NCBI RefSeq assembly: GCF_014270065.1
Contig: NZ_JACNME010000002.1
Coordinates: 496,001-560,000, forward strand
Length of the DNA stretch: 64,000 bases
Source of the DNA: Quadrisphaera sp. RL12-1S
GTDB taxonomy: Bacteria; Actinomycetota; Actinomycetes; Actinomycetales; Quadrisphaeraceae
Direction of reading: 5' to 3'
Below, piece after piece: positions 41,977-49,985 of the stretch. The stretch's first letter is position 1. Every line of letters begins with the position of its first letter. A model generated the notes under the pieces. The model worked only from the letters and a program-made list of their open reading frames with translations. It was not told the DNA's origin and did not search any database. Made by a program: the position numbers and the translations under genes.

Positions 41977-42865
41977 AGACGTCGAGGAGGCGGCGGCACC
42001 TCGGCGGGTCGAGCGTGAGCCCGCGCCGCAGGCCCCACAGGAGGTAGGACGCCGACCGCACGAGCACCCAGTCGCGGGCCCGCTCGCGCGGCACACCCGC
42101 CACGTCGACGAAGCGGTCGAAGAGCGCCACCACGCCGGCGTCGTCGTCGACCTCGTCCAGGCGGCTCCACAGGACCCGGGCGAGGTCGTGCTCGAGGTCT
42201 CCCCGCAGCAGCAGCGGGTCCACCACCAGCCAGGGAGCGCGGCGCCCGCGCAGCACCTGCTCGGGGTGGAGGTCGCCGTCGACGGCGAGGTCCGGGAAGG
42301 GCGCGGTAGCCCTGGAAAGGGCGGCGCGGAGCACCGCGTCGACCTGGGGGCGCGGAAAGGGGCGCCCCAGCGCCTCCCACTCCCCCGGCAGCGACGCTGC
42401 GAGCTCGGCAGCGGCCGACGCGGTGCTCGGCACGTCCGCCGCGACGGGCACCGCGAGCGTCACGGCCAGCTCGGCGAGCACCTCGACCGCCTCGGGCAGC
42501 GGGACGCCGGCGAGCGTCGCGCTGCCGTCGAGGCGCTCGAGCAGGAGGGCGCGCTGGTCGTCGTCGTCGACGTCGTGGAGGAGCACCGCTCCGCGCCCGG
42601 CCCACAGGCGCAGCGCACGCGCCTGACCGGTGACGTCGTCTCCCGGCGGCGCGAGGCGCAGGGCCAGCGGCTCCCCCGGACCGGACCGCTCGACGACGGG
42701 GACGACGAGCGCGTTCGACCCGTGCCACGGGGGGCCGTCCACGGCGAGCGACCAGCGACGGCACTGGTCGGCGACGAGCGCGGGGAGCTCCTCAAGCCAG
42801 GCGCGGCCCGCGTCGTCGTGCCACCAGCGGGGCATCGCGCGGAACGCCTCCGGCACCTCGACCAC
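41969..42865 (-). CDS. APH(6)/hydroxyurea-type antibiotic phosphotransferase-like kinase
   Basis: 298 residues from GTG 42865. Matches the streptomycin 6-kinase / hydroxyurea phosphotransferase group: AMPRWWHDDAGRAWLEELPA, then LLHDVDDDDQRALLLERLDG. The catalytic loop is LAVDGDLHPEQVLRG, with the metal Asp in WLVVDPLLLRGDLEHDLARV. It may inactivate aminoglycosides or phosphorylate a natural small molecule. The substrate cannot be inferred. It is divergent from the HTH-arr operon, and the three resistance-like genes sit together. Confidence 0.88.
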   Translation of the reverse strand: MVEVPEAFRAMPRWWHDDAGRAWLEELPALVADQCRRWSLAVDGPPWHGSNALVVPVVERSGPGEPLALRLAPPGDDVTGQARALRLWAGRGAVLLHDVDDDDQRALLLERLDGSATLAGVPLPEAVEVLAELAVTLAVPVAADVPSTASAAAELAASLPGEWEALGRPFPRPQVDAVLRAALSRATAPFPDLAVDGDLHPEQVLRGRRAPWLVVDPLLLRGDLEHDLARVLWSRLDEVDDDAGVVALFDRFVDVAGVPRERARDWVLVRSASYLLWGLRRGLTLDPPRCRRLLDVFT

Positions 42866-42921
42866 GAGGTCACTCTAGAGGGGTTGACGTCAGGGCTACC
42901 TGACGAGGAGGCTGCGGGCTC

Positions 42922-43317
42922 GTGACCACACCTGGTGCCCTGGAGCGCGAGCACACGCTGATGACCGCCGCGGCGCGCTACGACGCGCTGCGCCGCCAGG
43001 AGATCGCTGACTCCGCCGGTGTGGACGCCGCCGTCGGTGACCCCGCCAGCGCGCTGGAGCTGCTCGCGCTGAGCGAGGTGCTGGTCCGCAAGGCCGGGTA
43101 CGGCCGCCAGCTCACCGTGCGCGGTGCGCGGGCGGCCGGCGCGAGCTGGGCGCAGATCGGGCAGGCGCTGGGGGTGAGCAAGCAGTCGGCGTGGGAGGGC
43201 CACCAGCGCTGGATCGACGAGCAGGTCCGCCAGCACGCCGCGGTCGACCACGAGGGCATGGACGACGACGAGGCCGCGGCCGCGCGCGAGCTCGCGGGCC
43301 GGAGCTCGGACCAGTGA
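42922..43317 (+). CDS. small helix-turn-helix protein upstream of arr
   Basis: 131 residues from GTG 42922, with GAGGAGG upstream. A helix-turn-helix is seen in AGASWAQIGQALGVSKQSAW, preceded by a helical region (RYDALRRQEIADSAGVDAAV). The acidic C terminus (EGMDDDEAAAARELAG) may be flexible. The stop overlaps the arr start by 4 nt (GTGA), so it is probably a DNA-binding regulator cotranscribed with arr. A TTGACG 40 nt upstream could be a -35 box. Confidence 0.75.
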   Translation: MTTPGALEREHTLMTAAARYDALRRQEIADSAGVDAAVGDPASALELLALSEVLVRKAGYGRQLTVRGARAAGASWAQIGQALGVSKQSAWEGHQRWIDEQVRQHAAVDHEGMDDDEAAAARELAGRSSDQ

Positions 43318-43766
43318 GCGAGAGCGCGCGGGTGCCGGTGACGCTCGACCACTGCGACCACGTGGCGGGGCCGTTCCTCCACGGGACGCGGGCGGTGCTG
43401 GCGGTCGGTGACGAGCTGGTGCCCGGTCACCGGTCGGCCTTCCGGGACCGCGCCCTGCGGCACGTCTACTTCACCACCAAGGAGGAGACGGCGGCCTGGG
43501 GCGCGGAGCTGTCCACCGCGCTGACCGGCGAGACCGGGCGCGGGCACCTGTACGTCGTGGAGCCGCTCGGCCCGTTCGAGGACGACCCGAACGTCACCGA
43601 CAAGAAGTTCCCCGGCAACCCCACGGAGTCGTACCGGACGCTGCACCCGCTGCGCGTGGTCGGGGAGGTGGCCGACTGGCAGGGCCACTCCCCCGAGGTG
43701 GTGCAGGGCATGCTCGACGGCCTCGCCCGCCTGCGCGAGAACGGCCTGGACGTCATCGAGGACTGA
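43314..43766 (+). CDS. arr: rifamycin ADP-ribosyltransferase
   Basis: 150 residues from GTG 43314. The sequence is close to known Arr enzymes: GPFLHGTRAVLAVGDELVPG, then LRHVYFTTKEETAAWGAEL and VVEPLGPFEDDPNVTDKKFP with GNPTESYRTLHPLRVVGEV. H23, Y52 and the D90-D91 pair fit the catalytic residues. It transfers ADP-ribose from NAD+ to the C23 hydroxyl of rifamycins, inactivating them. Coupled to an upstream HTH gene and followed after 17 nt by an APH-fold kinase. Confidence 0.95.
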   Translation: MSESARVPVTLDHCDHVAGPFLHGTRAVLAVGDELVPGHRSAFRDRALRHVYFTTKEETAAWGAELSTALTGETGRGHLYVVEPLGPFEDDPNVTDKKFPGNPTESYRTLHPLRVVGEVADWQGHSPEVVQGMLDGLARLRENGLDVIED

Positions 43767-43783
43767 GCCCGAGACTGCTGCGG

Positions 43784-44710
43784 GTGGCCCGGGACCTGGA
43801 CCTGCCCGCCGAGCTGGTCGACGTGCTGCGCCGCGAGCTGGGTCGCGCACCGGTGGCGGCGACGGCGGCAGCGGGGGTCTACGCGTCGGACGCGGCCGCC
43901 GTCGTCGTCCTCGAGGACGGCGAGGAGGTGTTCGTCAAGGCGTCGCGAGACCCCGAGCGCCGCCACGACTACCTGACCGAGGCGCGCATCGGCGCGCAGC
44001 TGCCCGCCGGGCTGGTGACCCCGCGGCTGCGCGGGTGGACGGTCGACGGCGCGTGGGTGGTGCTGTGGTTCGATGCGCTGCACGCGCACCTGGCGGCGCA
44101 GCCGTGGACCGCGGACGACGTCGCGGCCGTGGTGGCGGCGGTCGAGGCGCGGGTGGCACTGCTGGTGCCGAGCCCGGTGGTGCCGCTGCGGTCGGTGGCG
44201 GAGATGGTCGGGCCGGCGTTCACCGTGTGGGGCGACCTGGCCGGCGGGCGCCCGCGGGCCCTGGCGGTGGACGACCTGGACGCGTGGACCCGCGAGCACC
44301 TCGACGAGCTCGCGGCGCTGGAGGCCTCCTGGCCGGGGGCGTCGGCCGGGGAGGCGTTGTGCCACTTCGACCCGCGCACCGACAACTACCTTCTCGACGA
44401 CGCCACCGGTGCGGTGTGGACCATCGACTGGAGCCGCGGCTGCCTCGCGGCGCCGTGGGTGGACCTGGTGACGTTCCTCGTCACCGCGCGGGGCGACGGG
44501 CACGACGCGGCGGCGCTGTTCGCCGCGAGCCCGCTGTCCTGCGGCGCGGAGGCGCGCGCCGTCGACGCGCACCTCGCGGTGCTCGCCGGGTACTGGACGG
44601 AAGCGGCGTTCCGCGCCCGGCCGGACAGCTTCCCCGAGCTGCTCGACTACCAGCGCCGGTCGCTGGCAGGGTCGCTCGCGTGGCTGCGGGAGCGGTGGAC
44701 GACCCAATGA
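43784..44710 (+). CDS. aminoglycoside phosphotransferase-fold kinase
   Basis: 308 residues from GTG 43784. The N-lobe contains VVVLEDGEEVFVKASRDPER. The catalytic loop is ALCHFDPRTDNYLLDD, followed by GAVWTIDWSRGCLAAPWVDL, the Asp that binds Mg. The C-terminal YQRRSLAGSLAWLRERW is usual for this group. Substrate unknown. It follows arr and overlaps the next gene by ATGA, so it is part of a four-gene run. Confidence 0.9.
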   Translation: MARDLDLPAELVDVLRRELGRAPVAATAAAGVYASDAAAVVVLEDGEEVFVKASRDPERRHDYLTEARIGAQLPAGLVTPRLRGWTVDGAWVVLWFDALHAHLAAQPWTADDVAAVVAAVEARVALLVPSPVVPLRSVAEMVGPAFTVWGDLAGGRPRALAVDDLDAWTREHLDELAALEASWPGASAGEALCHFDPRTDNYLLDDATGAVWTIDWSRGCLAAPWVDLVTFLVTARGDGHDAAALFAASPLSCGAEARAVDAHLAVLAGYWTEAAFRARPDSFPELLDYQRRSLAGSLAWLRERWTTQ

Positions 44711-45567
44711 GCAGTGTCGACGTGCTGGGCACGTCGATGGCGTACCGGGAGGCGGGGCGCGGGCGGCCGGTGGTGCTGCTGCACGGCAACCCGACGTCCT
44801 CGTGGCTGTGGCGGCACGTGCTCGCGCGCGCGACCGCTGAGGACACGGGCGCGCGGTGGGTCGCGCCGGACCTCATCGGCATGGGCGCCTCCGCCAAGCC
44901 CGACCTCTCGTACTCCTTCGGCGACCACGCCGCGCACCTCGACGCCTTCATCGAGGCGCTGGGGCTGGACGACGTGGTGCTGGTCGGGCACGACTGGGGC
45001 GTCGCGCTGGCGCTCGACCACCTGCGTCGGCACCCAGACCGGGTCCGGGCGGTGGCGCTCATGGAGGGGCACCTGCGCCCGCTGGCCGGCTGGGAGGACT
45101 TCGACGACGGCGGGCGCGACCTCTTCCAGCGGCTCCGCACACCCGGTGTCGGCGAGCGGATGGTGCTCGAGGAGGACTTCTTCCTGAGCACGCTGCTGCC
45201 CGCGGCGCTCGTGCGGTCGCTCCCGGACGACGAGCTGGCCGTCTACCGCGCTCCCTACCCGGACGCCGCCTCGCGGCGGCCGCTGCTGGCGTGGGCGCGG
45301 CAGGTCCCCGTCGCCGGCGCGCCCGCGGCGGTGGCGACGGCCATGGTGGCAGCGCTGGAGCACCTGAGCGCCAGCGCTGTGCCGACGCTGCTCCTGCACG
45401 GGACGCCTGGCGTGCTCGTCACCGAGCGGACCGTCGCGTGGTGCCGCGAGCACGTCCCGGGCCTGGAGGTCGTCGACGTCGGCGGCCCAGCGGGGCACTT
45501 CCTCCCCGAGGACTGTCCGGCGGAGGTCGCGGAGGCGCTGGCGCGGTGGGTGGCTCAGCTGCCCTGA
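44707..45567 (+). CDS. haloalkane-dehalogenase-type alpha/beta hydrolase
   Basis: 286 residues from ATG 44707. HLD-II features: HGNPTSSWLWRHV with halide-binding N28, VGHDWGVALAL with nucleophile D96 and halide-binding W97, acid E120 (LMEGHLRP) and base H264 (GGPAGHFLPED). The cap region is 140-210. It should hydrolyse C-halogen bonds to alcohol and halide, although natural roles in actinobacteria are often unknown. Translationally coupled to the upstream kinase. Confidence 0.93.
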   Translation: MSSVDVLGTSMAYREAGRGRPVVLLHGNPTSSWLWRHVLARATAEDTGARWVAPDLIGMGASAKPDLSYSFGDHAAHLDAFIEALGLDDVVLVGHDWGVALALDHLRRHPDRVRAVALMEGHLRPLAGWEDFDDGGRDLFQRLRTPGVGERMVLEEDFFLSTLLPAALVRSLPDDELAVYRAPYPDAASRRPLLAWARQVPVAGAPAAVATAMVAALEHLSASAVPTLLLHGTPGVLVTERTVAWCREHVPGLEVVDVGGPAGHFLPEDCPAEVAEALARWVAQLP

Positions 45568-45596
45568 CGCCCGGGGCTCAGCTGAGCCCTGGGCGT
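45567..45596. terminator. near-perfect palindrome at convergent gene ends
   Basis: ACGCCCGGGGCTCAG and CTGAGCCCTGGGCGT are reverse complements apart from one base. It covers the end of the dehalogenase gene and the stop of the next minus-strand gene (45578), so it probably terminates both. Confidence 0.7.
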
Positions 45597-47083
45597 CCGC
45601 CGACTCGGCGAGCGGTGACCAGGTGGGAGGCCCGCCGTGCGAGGGCTGCGGCGGCAGCCACCAGCAGCGCCACCGCGCCCGCGAGCAGCACGAGCGCCAG
45701 CACCTGGAGCACCAGGGCCCCGCGACCGTGGTCGTAGCCGGGCGAGGGCGCGGTCCCGTGCTGCCCCGCGGCACCGGCGAGCGCGACCGCCGGGACCTGC
45801 AGGCGCGAGACGACGTAGTTCGCAGACGCGGTCGGCACTCCGGACAGCACCGTCCGCCCACCGCTGACGGCGTCGACGGCGACGACGGGCTGCGGGTCGA
45901 GCTCCGCGCCGGAGGCGTCGACCGGCTCGTCGACGACCACCGCGCTCGGCGTCGCCCAGCCCACGAAGCGGCTGCTCGACGACAGGCCCGGAACGCACTC
46001 CGCGGCCGATCCCACCGACCCGGACGGCGCCACAGGGTCGGTGGGCGCAGGGCTGGTGGGCACCAGACCCACGGCGCACGCGCGCCGGACGGCCAGCCAC
46101 CGGCCGTCCGGTGACCAGGCGGCCTGCCCCAGCAGCGATCCCGTCGCCTCCAGCGTGCGCAGGTCCTCGCTGCCCCTGTCGAGCACCACGAGGGAGCCGC
46201 CCTCCGCCTGGAGGGCCACCTGCCGGCCGTCAGGGGAGAACGCAGCTTCGACCACCGCGCTGGGAGCACCCGGGGGGAGAGTGGAGACGGCCCCGTCCAC
46301 GCCGACGAGCACGGGCGTGCCGGAGGCACCGCGTTCGGCGTCGACGGAGTAGGGGTTCCACGGCGCGTCCCGCACAACGGCGAGCAGCGCCCGGCTGTCC
46401 GGTGACCACGCCAGCGGGAGCACGGCCCGACCCGCCACCACCGCCGAGTGCGTGACCGCCCCCGAGGTGAGGTCCTGGAGGGCGATGTCAGGAGCGTCGT
46501 CGTCGTAGCGGCCGACGGCCACGCGGCGGCCGTCGGGAGACAGCAGCATCGCGCCGGGGTCGCCCTGGGCCCCCTCCCCGCGTGCCTCGGCCAGGTCGAG
46601 CCGGCGCACCGCCCCGCCGGCGCCGACCACCACGGCCTGCGGGGCGTCCGCGAGCTCCACGCCGTACCCCTGCTGGTACAGCGCGACGGCGGGACCGGGA
46701 GGTGACGACGACGCGCTCGCCGTGACGTAGGAGTAGCCGGGCAGGACGTCGGGGAGCGCCACGGGCTCGCTCTGGCGCACGGCCGCGGCGGGCAGGACCA
46801 GCCAGACCAGACCGGTCACCAGCACCAGCGCCCCGGCCGAGGTGCCCGGGGCACGTCGGGCGAGGGCCGCCGTGGCGCGGGACCACGCCAGCGCCGCGGC
46901 GCCCGCCAGGTCCAGGCCCTGCGCGGCGTCCAGGCGCTGCTGCCCAGGCCGGGAGGCGTTGAGGAGCACGGTCAGCACCTCCTCCTCGCGCCTGTGGCGC
47001 CAGCCGGAGGGGAACACGCGGAGCCAGCGGCGGCAGGAGCGCTCGAACGGGTCGGACGAGGCCGAAGATGCGGGGCGCGTCAC
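45578..47083 (-). CDS. membrane protein with WD40/PD40-like beta-propeller repeats
   Basis: 501 residues from GTG 47083. The cytoplasmic N domain (RSCRRWLRVFPSGWRHRREE then EVLTVLLNA) resembles the permease-prefix segment of PadR partners. One transmembrane helix lies at ~85-102, then an external propeller with repeats LLSPDGRRVAVGRYD, LAWSPDSRALLAVV, AFSPDGRQVALQAE and AWSPDGRWLAVRRA. A second helix is near 460-480. It overlaps the PadR gene by GTGA. Function unknown, perhaps envelope sensing. Confidence 0.82.
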   Translation of the reverse strand: MTRPASSASSDPFERSCRRWLRVFPSGWRHRREEEVLTVLLNASRPGQQRLDAAQGLDLAGAAALAWSRATAALARRAPGTSAGALVLVTGLVWLVLPAAAVRQSEPVALPDVLPGYSYVTASASSSPPGPAVALYQQGYGVELADAPQAVVVGAGGAVRRLDLAEARGEGAQGDPGAMLLSPDGRRVAVGRYDDDAPDIALQDLTSGAVTHSAVVAGRAVLPLAWSPDSRALLAVVRDAPWNPYSVDAERGASGTPVLVGVDGAVSTLPPGAPSAVVEAAFSPDGRQVALQAEGGSLVVLDRGSEDLRTLEATGSLLGQAAWSPDGRWLAVRRACAVGLVPTSPAPTDPVAPSGSVGSAAECVPGLSSSSRFVGWATPSAVVVDEPVDASGAELDPQPVVAVDAVSGGRTVLSGVPTASANYVVSRLQVPAVALAGAAGQHGTAPSPGYDHGRGALVLQVLALVLLAGAVALLVAAAAALARRASHLVTARRVGGRPGLS

Positions 47084-47412
47084 GACGTCCAGCCCAGGGC
47101 CCCGAGGCGACCGAGTGCGGCGACGCTCTGCTCCTGGCGCCGCCTGGCCTCGGCCACCAGGACGTCGGCTCCCTGGCGGGTGAGCCGGTAGCTGCGCCTC
47201 AGCCGGGAGTCGACGACCTCCTCCGCGGCCACCTCGACCAGTCCCTGCTCGGCGAGGCGCTCGAGAGCGCCGTACAAAGTGCCCACCCCGAGCCGGGTCG
47301 AGCCGCCGGAGGTCGTCTTGACGTCTTTCAGGATGGCGTAGCCGTGCATCGGGCCACTGGCCAGCGCCGTCAGCACCAGGAAGGACGGCTCCTGGAGCCG
47401 CTGGGTACCCAT
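47080..47412 (-). CDS. PadR family transcriptional regulator
   Basis: 110 residues from ATG 47412. The winged helix is EPSFLVLTALASGPMHGYAI, then LGVGTLYGALERLAEQGLVE. RRSYRLTRQGADVLVAEARR closes the wing. It is coupled by GTGA to the beta-propeller membrane protein, which it probably represses along with itself. This small PadR plus membrane-protein arrangement is common in actinobacteria. Confidence 0.93.
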   Translation of the reverse strand: MGTQRLQEPSFLVLTALASGPMHGYAILKDVKTTSGGSTRLGVGTLYGALERLAEQGLVEVAAEEVVDSRLRRSYRLTRQGADVLVAEARRRQEQSVAALGRLGALGWTS

Positions 47413-47422
47413 GACTTCAAAG

Positions 47423-47443
47423 ATATTCCGTTGATCAGAGTAT
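47423..47443 (-). promoter_or_regulatory. AT-rich inverted repeat upstream of padR, putative operator
   Basis: ATATTC and GAGTAT form an imperfect 6-bp inverted repeat with a 9-nt spacer containing TTGATC, 11 nt upstream of the PadR ATG. It lies in a short, unusually AT-rich stretch, as expected for a promoter/operator. Confidence 0.4.
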
Positions 47444-47497
47444 GACGAGACCTGCTGCCCGTTGATCGCCGCGAGGTCACCACGCCAGGGTGGCCCG

Positions 47498-47947
47498 GTG
47501 GCCCTCCTGCTCGTCCCCCACGACGACCCTCGCCTGCTCGCGCTCGTGCGCGCGCAGGAGCGCGAGGTGATGGCGCGCTACGGCGTCGCCGACGCCGGGC
47601 CGGGGCTCGGCCCCTCCTCCACGTGCCTGCTCGCGACGGAGGACGACGACGACGCGGGCTGCGTGGGCGTCGCCCCGCTGGCGCCGGGCGTCGGGGAGGT
47701 CAAGCGGATGTACGTGGCGCCGCGGCACCGCGGCCGCCGCCTGGCGGCTCGGCTGCTCGCCGCTGTCGAGGAGGAGGCGCTGCGGCGCGGGTTCCACGCG
47801 CTGCGCCTGGAAGCGGGCACCCAGCAGCCGGAGGCGGTGGCGGTCTACGAGCGGGCGGGCTACCAGCGCATCCCCTGCTACGGGAACTTCGCCGACGACC
47901 CGAGCACCCTCTGCTTCGAGAAGCACCTCACCGAGCCGCAGGGCTGA
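47498..47947 (+). CDS. GNAT family N-acetyltransferase
   Basis: 149 residues from GTG 47498 (VALLLVPHDDPRLLALVRAQ). The acetyl-CoA binding segment is VGEVKRMYVAPRHRGRRLAA with RLLAAVEEEALRRG, and the end AVAVYERAGYQRIPCYGNFA is typical for amino-acid or small-amine acetyltransferases. The frame extends to a TTG at 47462, which is less likely. It lies 7 nt upstream of a methyltransferase gene, so the two may be cotranscribed. Confidence 0.9.
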   Translation: MALLLVPHDDPRLLALVRAQEREVMARYGVADAGPGLGPSSTCLLATEDDDDAGCVGVAPLAPGVGEVKRMYVAPRHRGRRLAARLLAAVEEEALRRGFHALRLEAGTQQPEAVAVYERAGYQRIPCYGNFADDPSTLCFEKHLTEPQG

Positions 47948-47954
47948 TCGAGCT

Positions 47955-48725
47955 GTGGACCGCGCCCTCGTCGGCGACCTCGCCCACGCCGACCACCCCG
48001 TCGCCGCCCCGCTGGACGACGCGAGCGTCGACCGGCTGCTGCGCACCGCCCTGGCCGTGCCGCCGGGCCCCCGCTCGGTGCTGGACCTGGGCTGCGGTGA
48101 CGGGACGTGGCTGCTGCGCGCCCTCCGCCTGAGCCCGGACCTGAGCCCAGACCTGCGCGCGGTGGGCGTCGACCTCTCGGGGGCGGGGTTCGAGCGGACG
48201 CGGACCGCCGCTGACGCGGAGGGGCTGGGTGACCGGCTGCAGCTGCACGTCGCGGACGCGGCGACCTGGTCGGCGGGCGAGCGCTTCGACGTCGTCCTGA
48301 GCATCGGAGCGACCCACGCGTTCGGCGGACTCGTCCCGACCGTGGAGGCCGCCGCGTCGCACCTGCACCCGGGCGGGCGCCTGCTGGTGGGCGAGTGCTT
48401 CTGGGAGCAGCCCCCCAGCGCCCGCGCGCTCGCGGCGCTCGGCGCGAGCGCCGACGACTACCGCGACCTCGCCGGGACCGTCGACGCCCTCCGCTCGGCG
48501 GGGTGGGAGCCGCTGACCGGGCACGTCAGCAGCCTGGCGGAGTGGGACGCGTACGAGTGGTCGTGGACGGGCTCGCTCACGCGGTGGGCGCTGGAGCACC
48601 CGGACGACCCGTCCAGCGGCGAGGTGCTGGAGCTGGCGGCGCAGCACCGCGAGGCGTGGCTCGGCGGCTACCGCGGGACGCTCGGCTTCGTCACCCTGCT
48701 CCTGGCGCGACGCCCCGGAAGATGA
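47955..48725 (+). CDS. SAM-dependent methyltransferase (class I)
   Basis: 256 residues from GTG 47955. Motif I is VLDLGCGDGTWLLRAL, with VGVDLSGAGFERTR, LHVADAATWSAGERFDVVLS and LHPGGRLLVGECFWEQPPSA. This is a small-molecule type enzyme with a helical C-terminal half (WDAYEWSWTGSLTRWALEHP). Acceptor unknown. It follows a GNAT gene after 7 nt and ends before two direct copies of the repeat family A half-site. Confidence 0.88.
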   Translation: MDRALVGDLAHADHPVAAPLDDASVDRLLRTALAVPPGPRSVLDLGCGDGTWLLRALRLSPDLSPDLRAVGVDLSGAGFERTRTAADAEGLGDRLQLHVADAATWSAGERFDVVLSIGATHAFGGLVPTVEAAASHLHPGGRLLVGECFWEQPPSARALAALGASADDYRDLAGTVDALRSAGWEPLTGHVSSLAEWDAYEWSWTGSLTRWALEHPDDPSSGEVLELAAQHREAWLGGYRGTLGFVTLLLARRPGR

Positions 48726-48819
48726 GCGCACCCGGCGCCAGGTCCCGTCACGGCGGCAGACCTCAGAGGCCGGATCCGAACAGCGGACCCTGGTGCTGCG
48801 GCTGTACCCGGGACGGAGG

Positions 48820-48879
48820 TGTGCACAACGTCCATGATCACGGTCGGAAAGTGCTTCGGAGGTCCATGATCACGGACGG
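48820..48879. repeat. repeat family A, copy 4 (two direct half-sites)
   Basis: GTCCATGATCACGGTCGG (48830-48847) and GTCCATGATCACGGACGG (48862-48879) are direct repeats 32 nt apart; the first is preceded by GTGTGCACAAC. The gap is between convergent gene ends (48725 and 48889). The half-site matches the arms at 7507-7556 and the single copy at 59923. Confidence 0.8.
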
Positions 48880-48888
48880 GAGGGGCGG

Positions 48889-49896
48889 TCAGGGGCGGAC
48901 GTGGACCTTCGGGCCGGGGCCGGCGCCGGGCGGGCGGTGACCGGCCAGGACGTCGAGCACGTCCTCCAGACCCACGGTCGCCGCCACCAGCGGACGCGGG
49001 TCGACAGCGCCTGACGCGTAGGTCGCGATGGTCTCCTCCAGCCCCGGGGAGGCCGAGAGCACCCCGACCGCGGTGACGTCGGCGAGCAGCAGCTCACGGG
49101 TGTCCAGCGGGGTCGGCTCGTGGGCGATGCCGATGAACACCAGCCGGCCACCGGGCTCCACCAGCGACAGCGCGAGCCCCGGCGCCTCGGTCCCGGTGGA
49201 GCAGTCGACGACCGCGTCGAACGGCAGCGGCGGCAGCTGCTCGCGCGTCCACACCTCGCCGACCCCGAGCCCGCGGGCGAACTCCAGCGCAGCCCCGGGC
49301 AGCCCCAGCACGTGCACCTCCGCACCGGCCGCCCGCAGGAACATCGCGACGAGGCAGCCGATGGCGCCGGGCCCGATGACCAGCACGCGGTCACCGGGCC
49401 CGGCACCGGCGGCCCGCGCCGCGCGGAGCGCGTTGCCGCCGGGCTCGACCAGCGCACCGAGCACTGGGTCGACCGCGTCGGGCAGGGCGTGCAGGGACGT
49501 CGCCGGCACCGCGAGCTGCTCCGCGAGCGCGCCGCTGCGGCCGCCGCGGATGCCGACCTCCTGCCGCTGCTCGCACACGTGCTGCAGGCCGCGGCGGCAC
49601 CGGCGGCACGCGCCGCAGCCGAGCATGGTGTCGCCCATCACCCGCCGCCCCACCCAGGAGGCGTCGACACCGCGGCCGACCGCGGCGACCGTCCCCGACC
49701 ACTCGTGGCCGAGCACCACGGGGTAGCGGGCGTGCCCGGAGTGCAGGTACGTCATGGCGCCGGTGAAGAACTCCGCGTCGGTGCCGCACACGCCGGCTCG
49801 CTCGACGTCCACCACCACCTCGCCGGGACGCGCCTGCGGGGCAGGCACGTCCTGCACGCCGCCCTCACCGGGCCCGGTCAGCACGAACGCGCGCAC
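48889..49896 (-). CDS. zinc-dependent alcohol dehydrogenase (MDR, threonine/polyol dehydrogenase-like)
   Basis: 335 residues from GTG 49896 with AGGAGGTGGGG upstream. The catalytic zinc site is AGVCGTDAEFF (C37) and VVLGHEWSGTVAAVGRGVD (His-Glu). The structural zinc Cys are in LGCGACRRCRRGLQHVCEQR. The NAD-binding loop is VLVIGPGAIGCLVAMFL. Likely oxidises a polyol or sugar. Divergent from an IlvD/Edd dehydratase, it suggests an oxidative pentose or sugar-acid pathway, though this pairing is inference. Confidence 0.92.
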   Translation of the reverse strand: MRAFVLTGPGEGGVQDVPAPQARPGEVVVDVERAGVCGTDAEFFTGAMTYLHSGHARYPVVLGHEWSGTVAAVGRGVDASWVGRRVMGDTMLGCGACRRCRRGLQHVCEQRQEVGIRGGRSGALAEQLAVPATSLHALPDAVDPVLGALVEPGGNALRAARAAGAGPGDRVLVIGPGAIGCLVAMFLRAAGAEVHVLGLPGAALEFARGLGVGEVWTREQLPPLPFDAVVDCSTGTEAPGLALSLVEPGGRLVFIGIAHEPTPLDTRELLLADVTAVGVLSASPGLEETIATYASGAVDPRPLVAATVGLEDVLDVLAGHRPPGAGPGPKVHVRP

Positions 49897-49985
49897 GTCT
49901 GCCCCACCTCCTGCGCGACCCCCGTCGTCGTCGCCACGCCCAGCAGTAGAGCATCGTGGGCCGGGACGACAGGGAGGGGCTCGAC

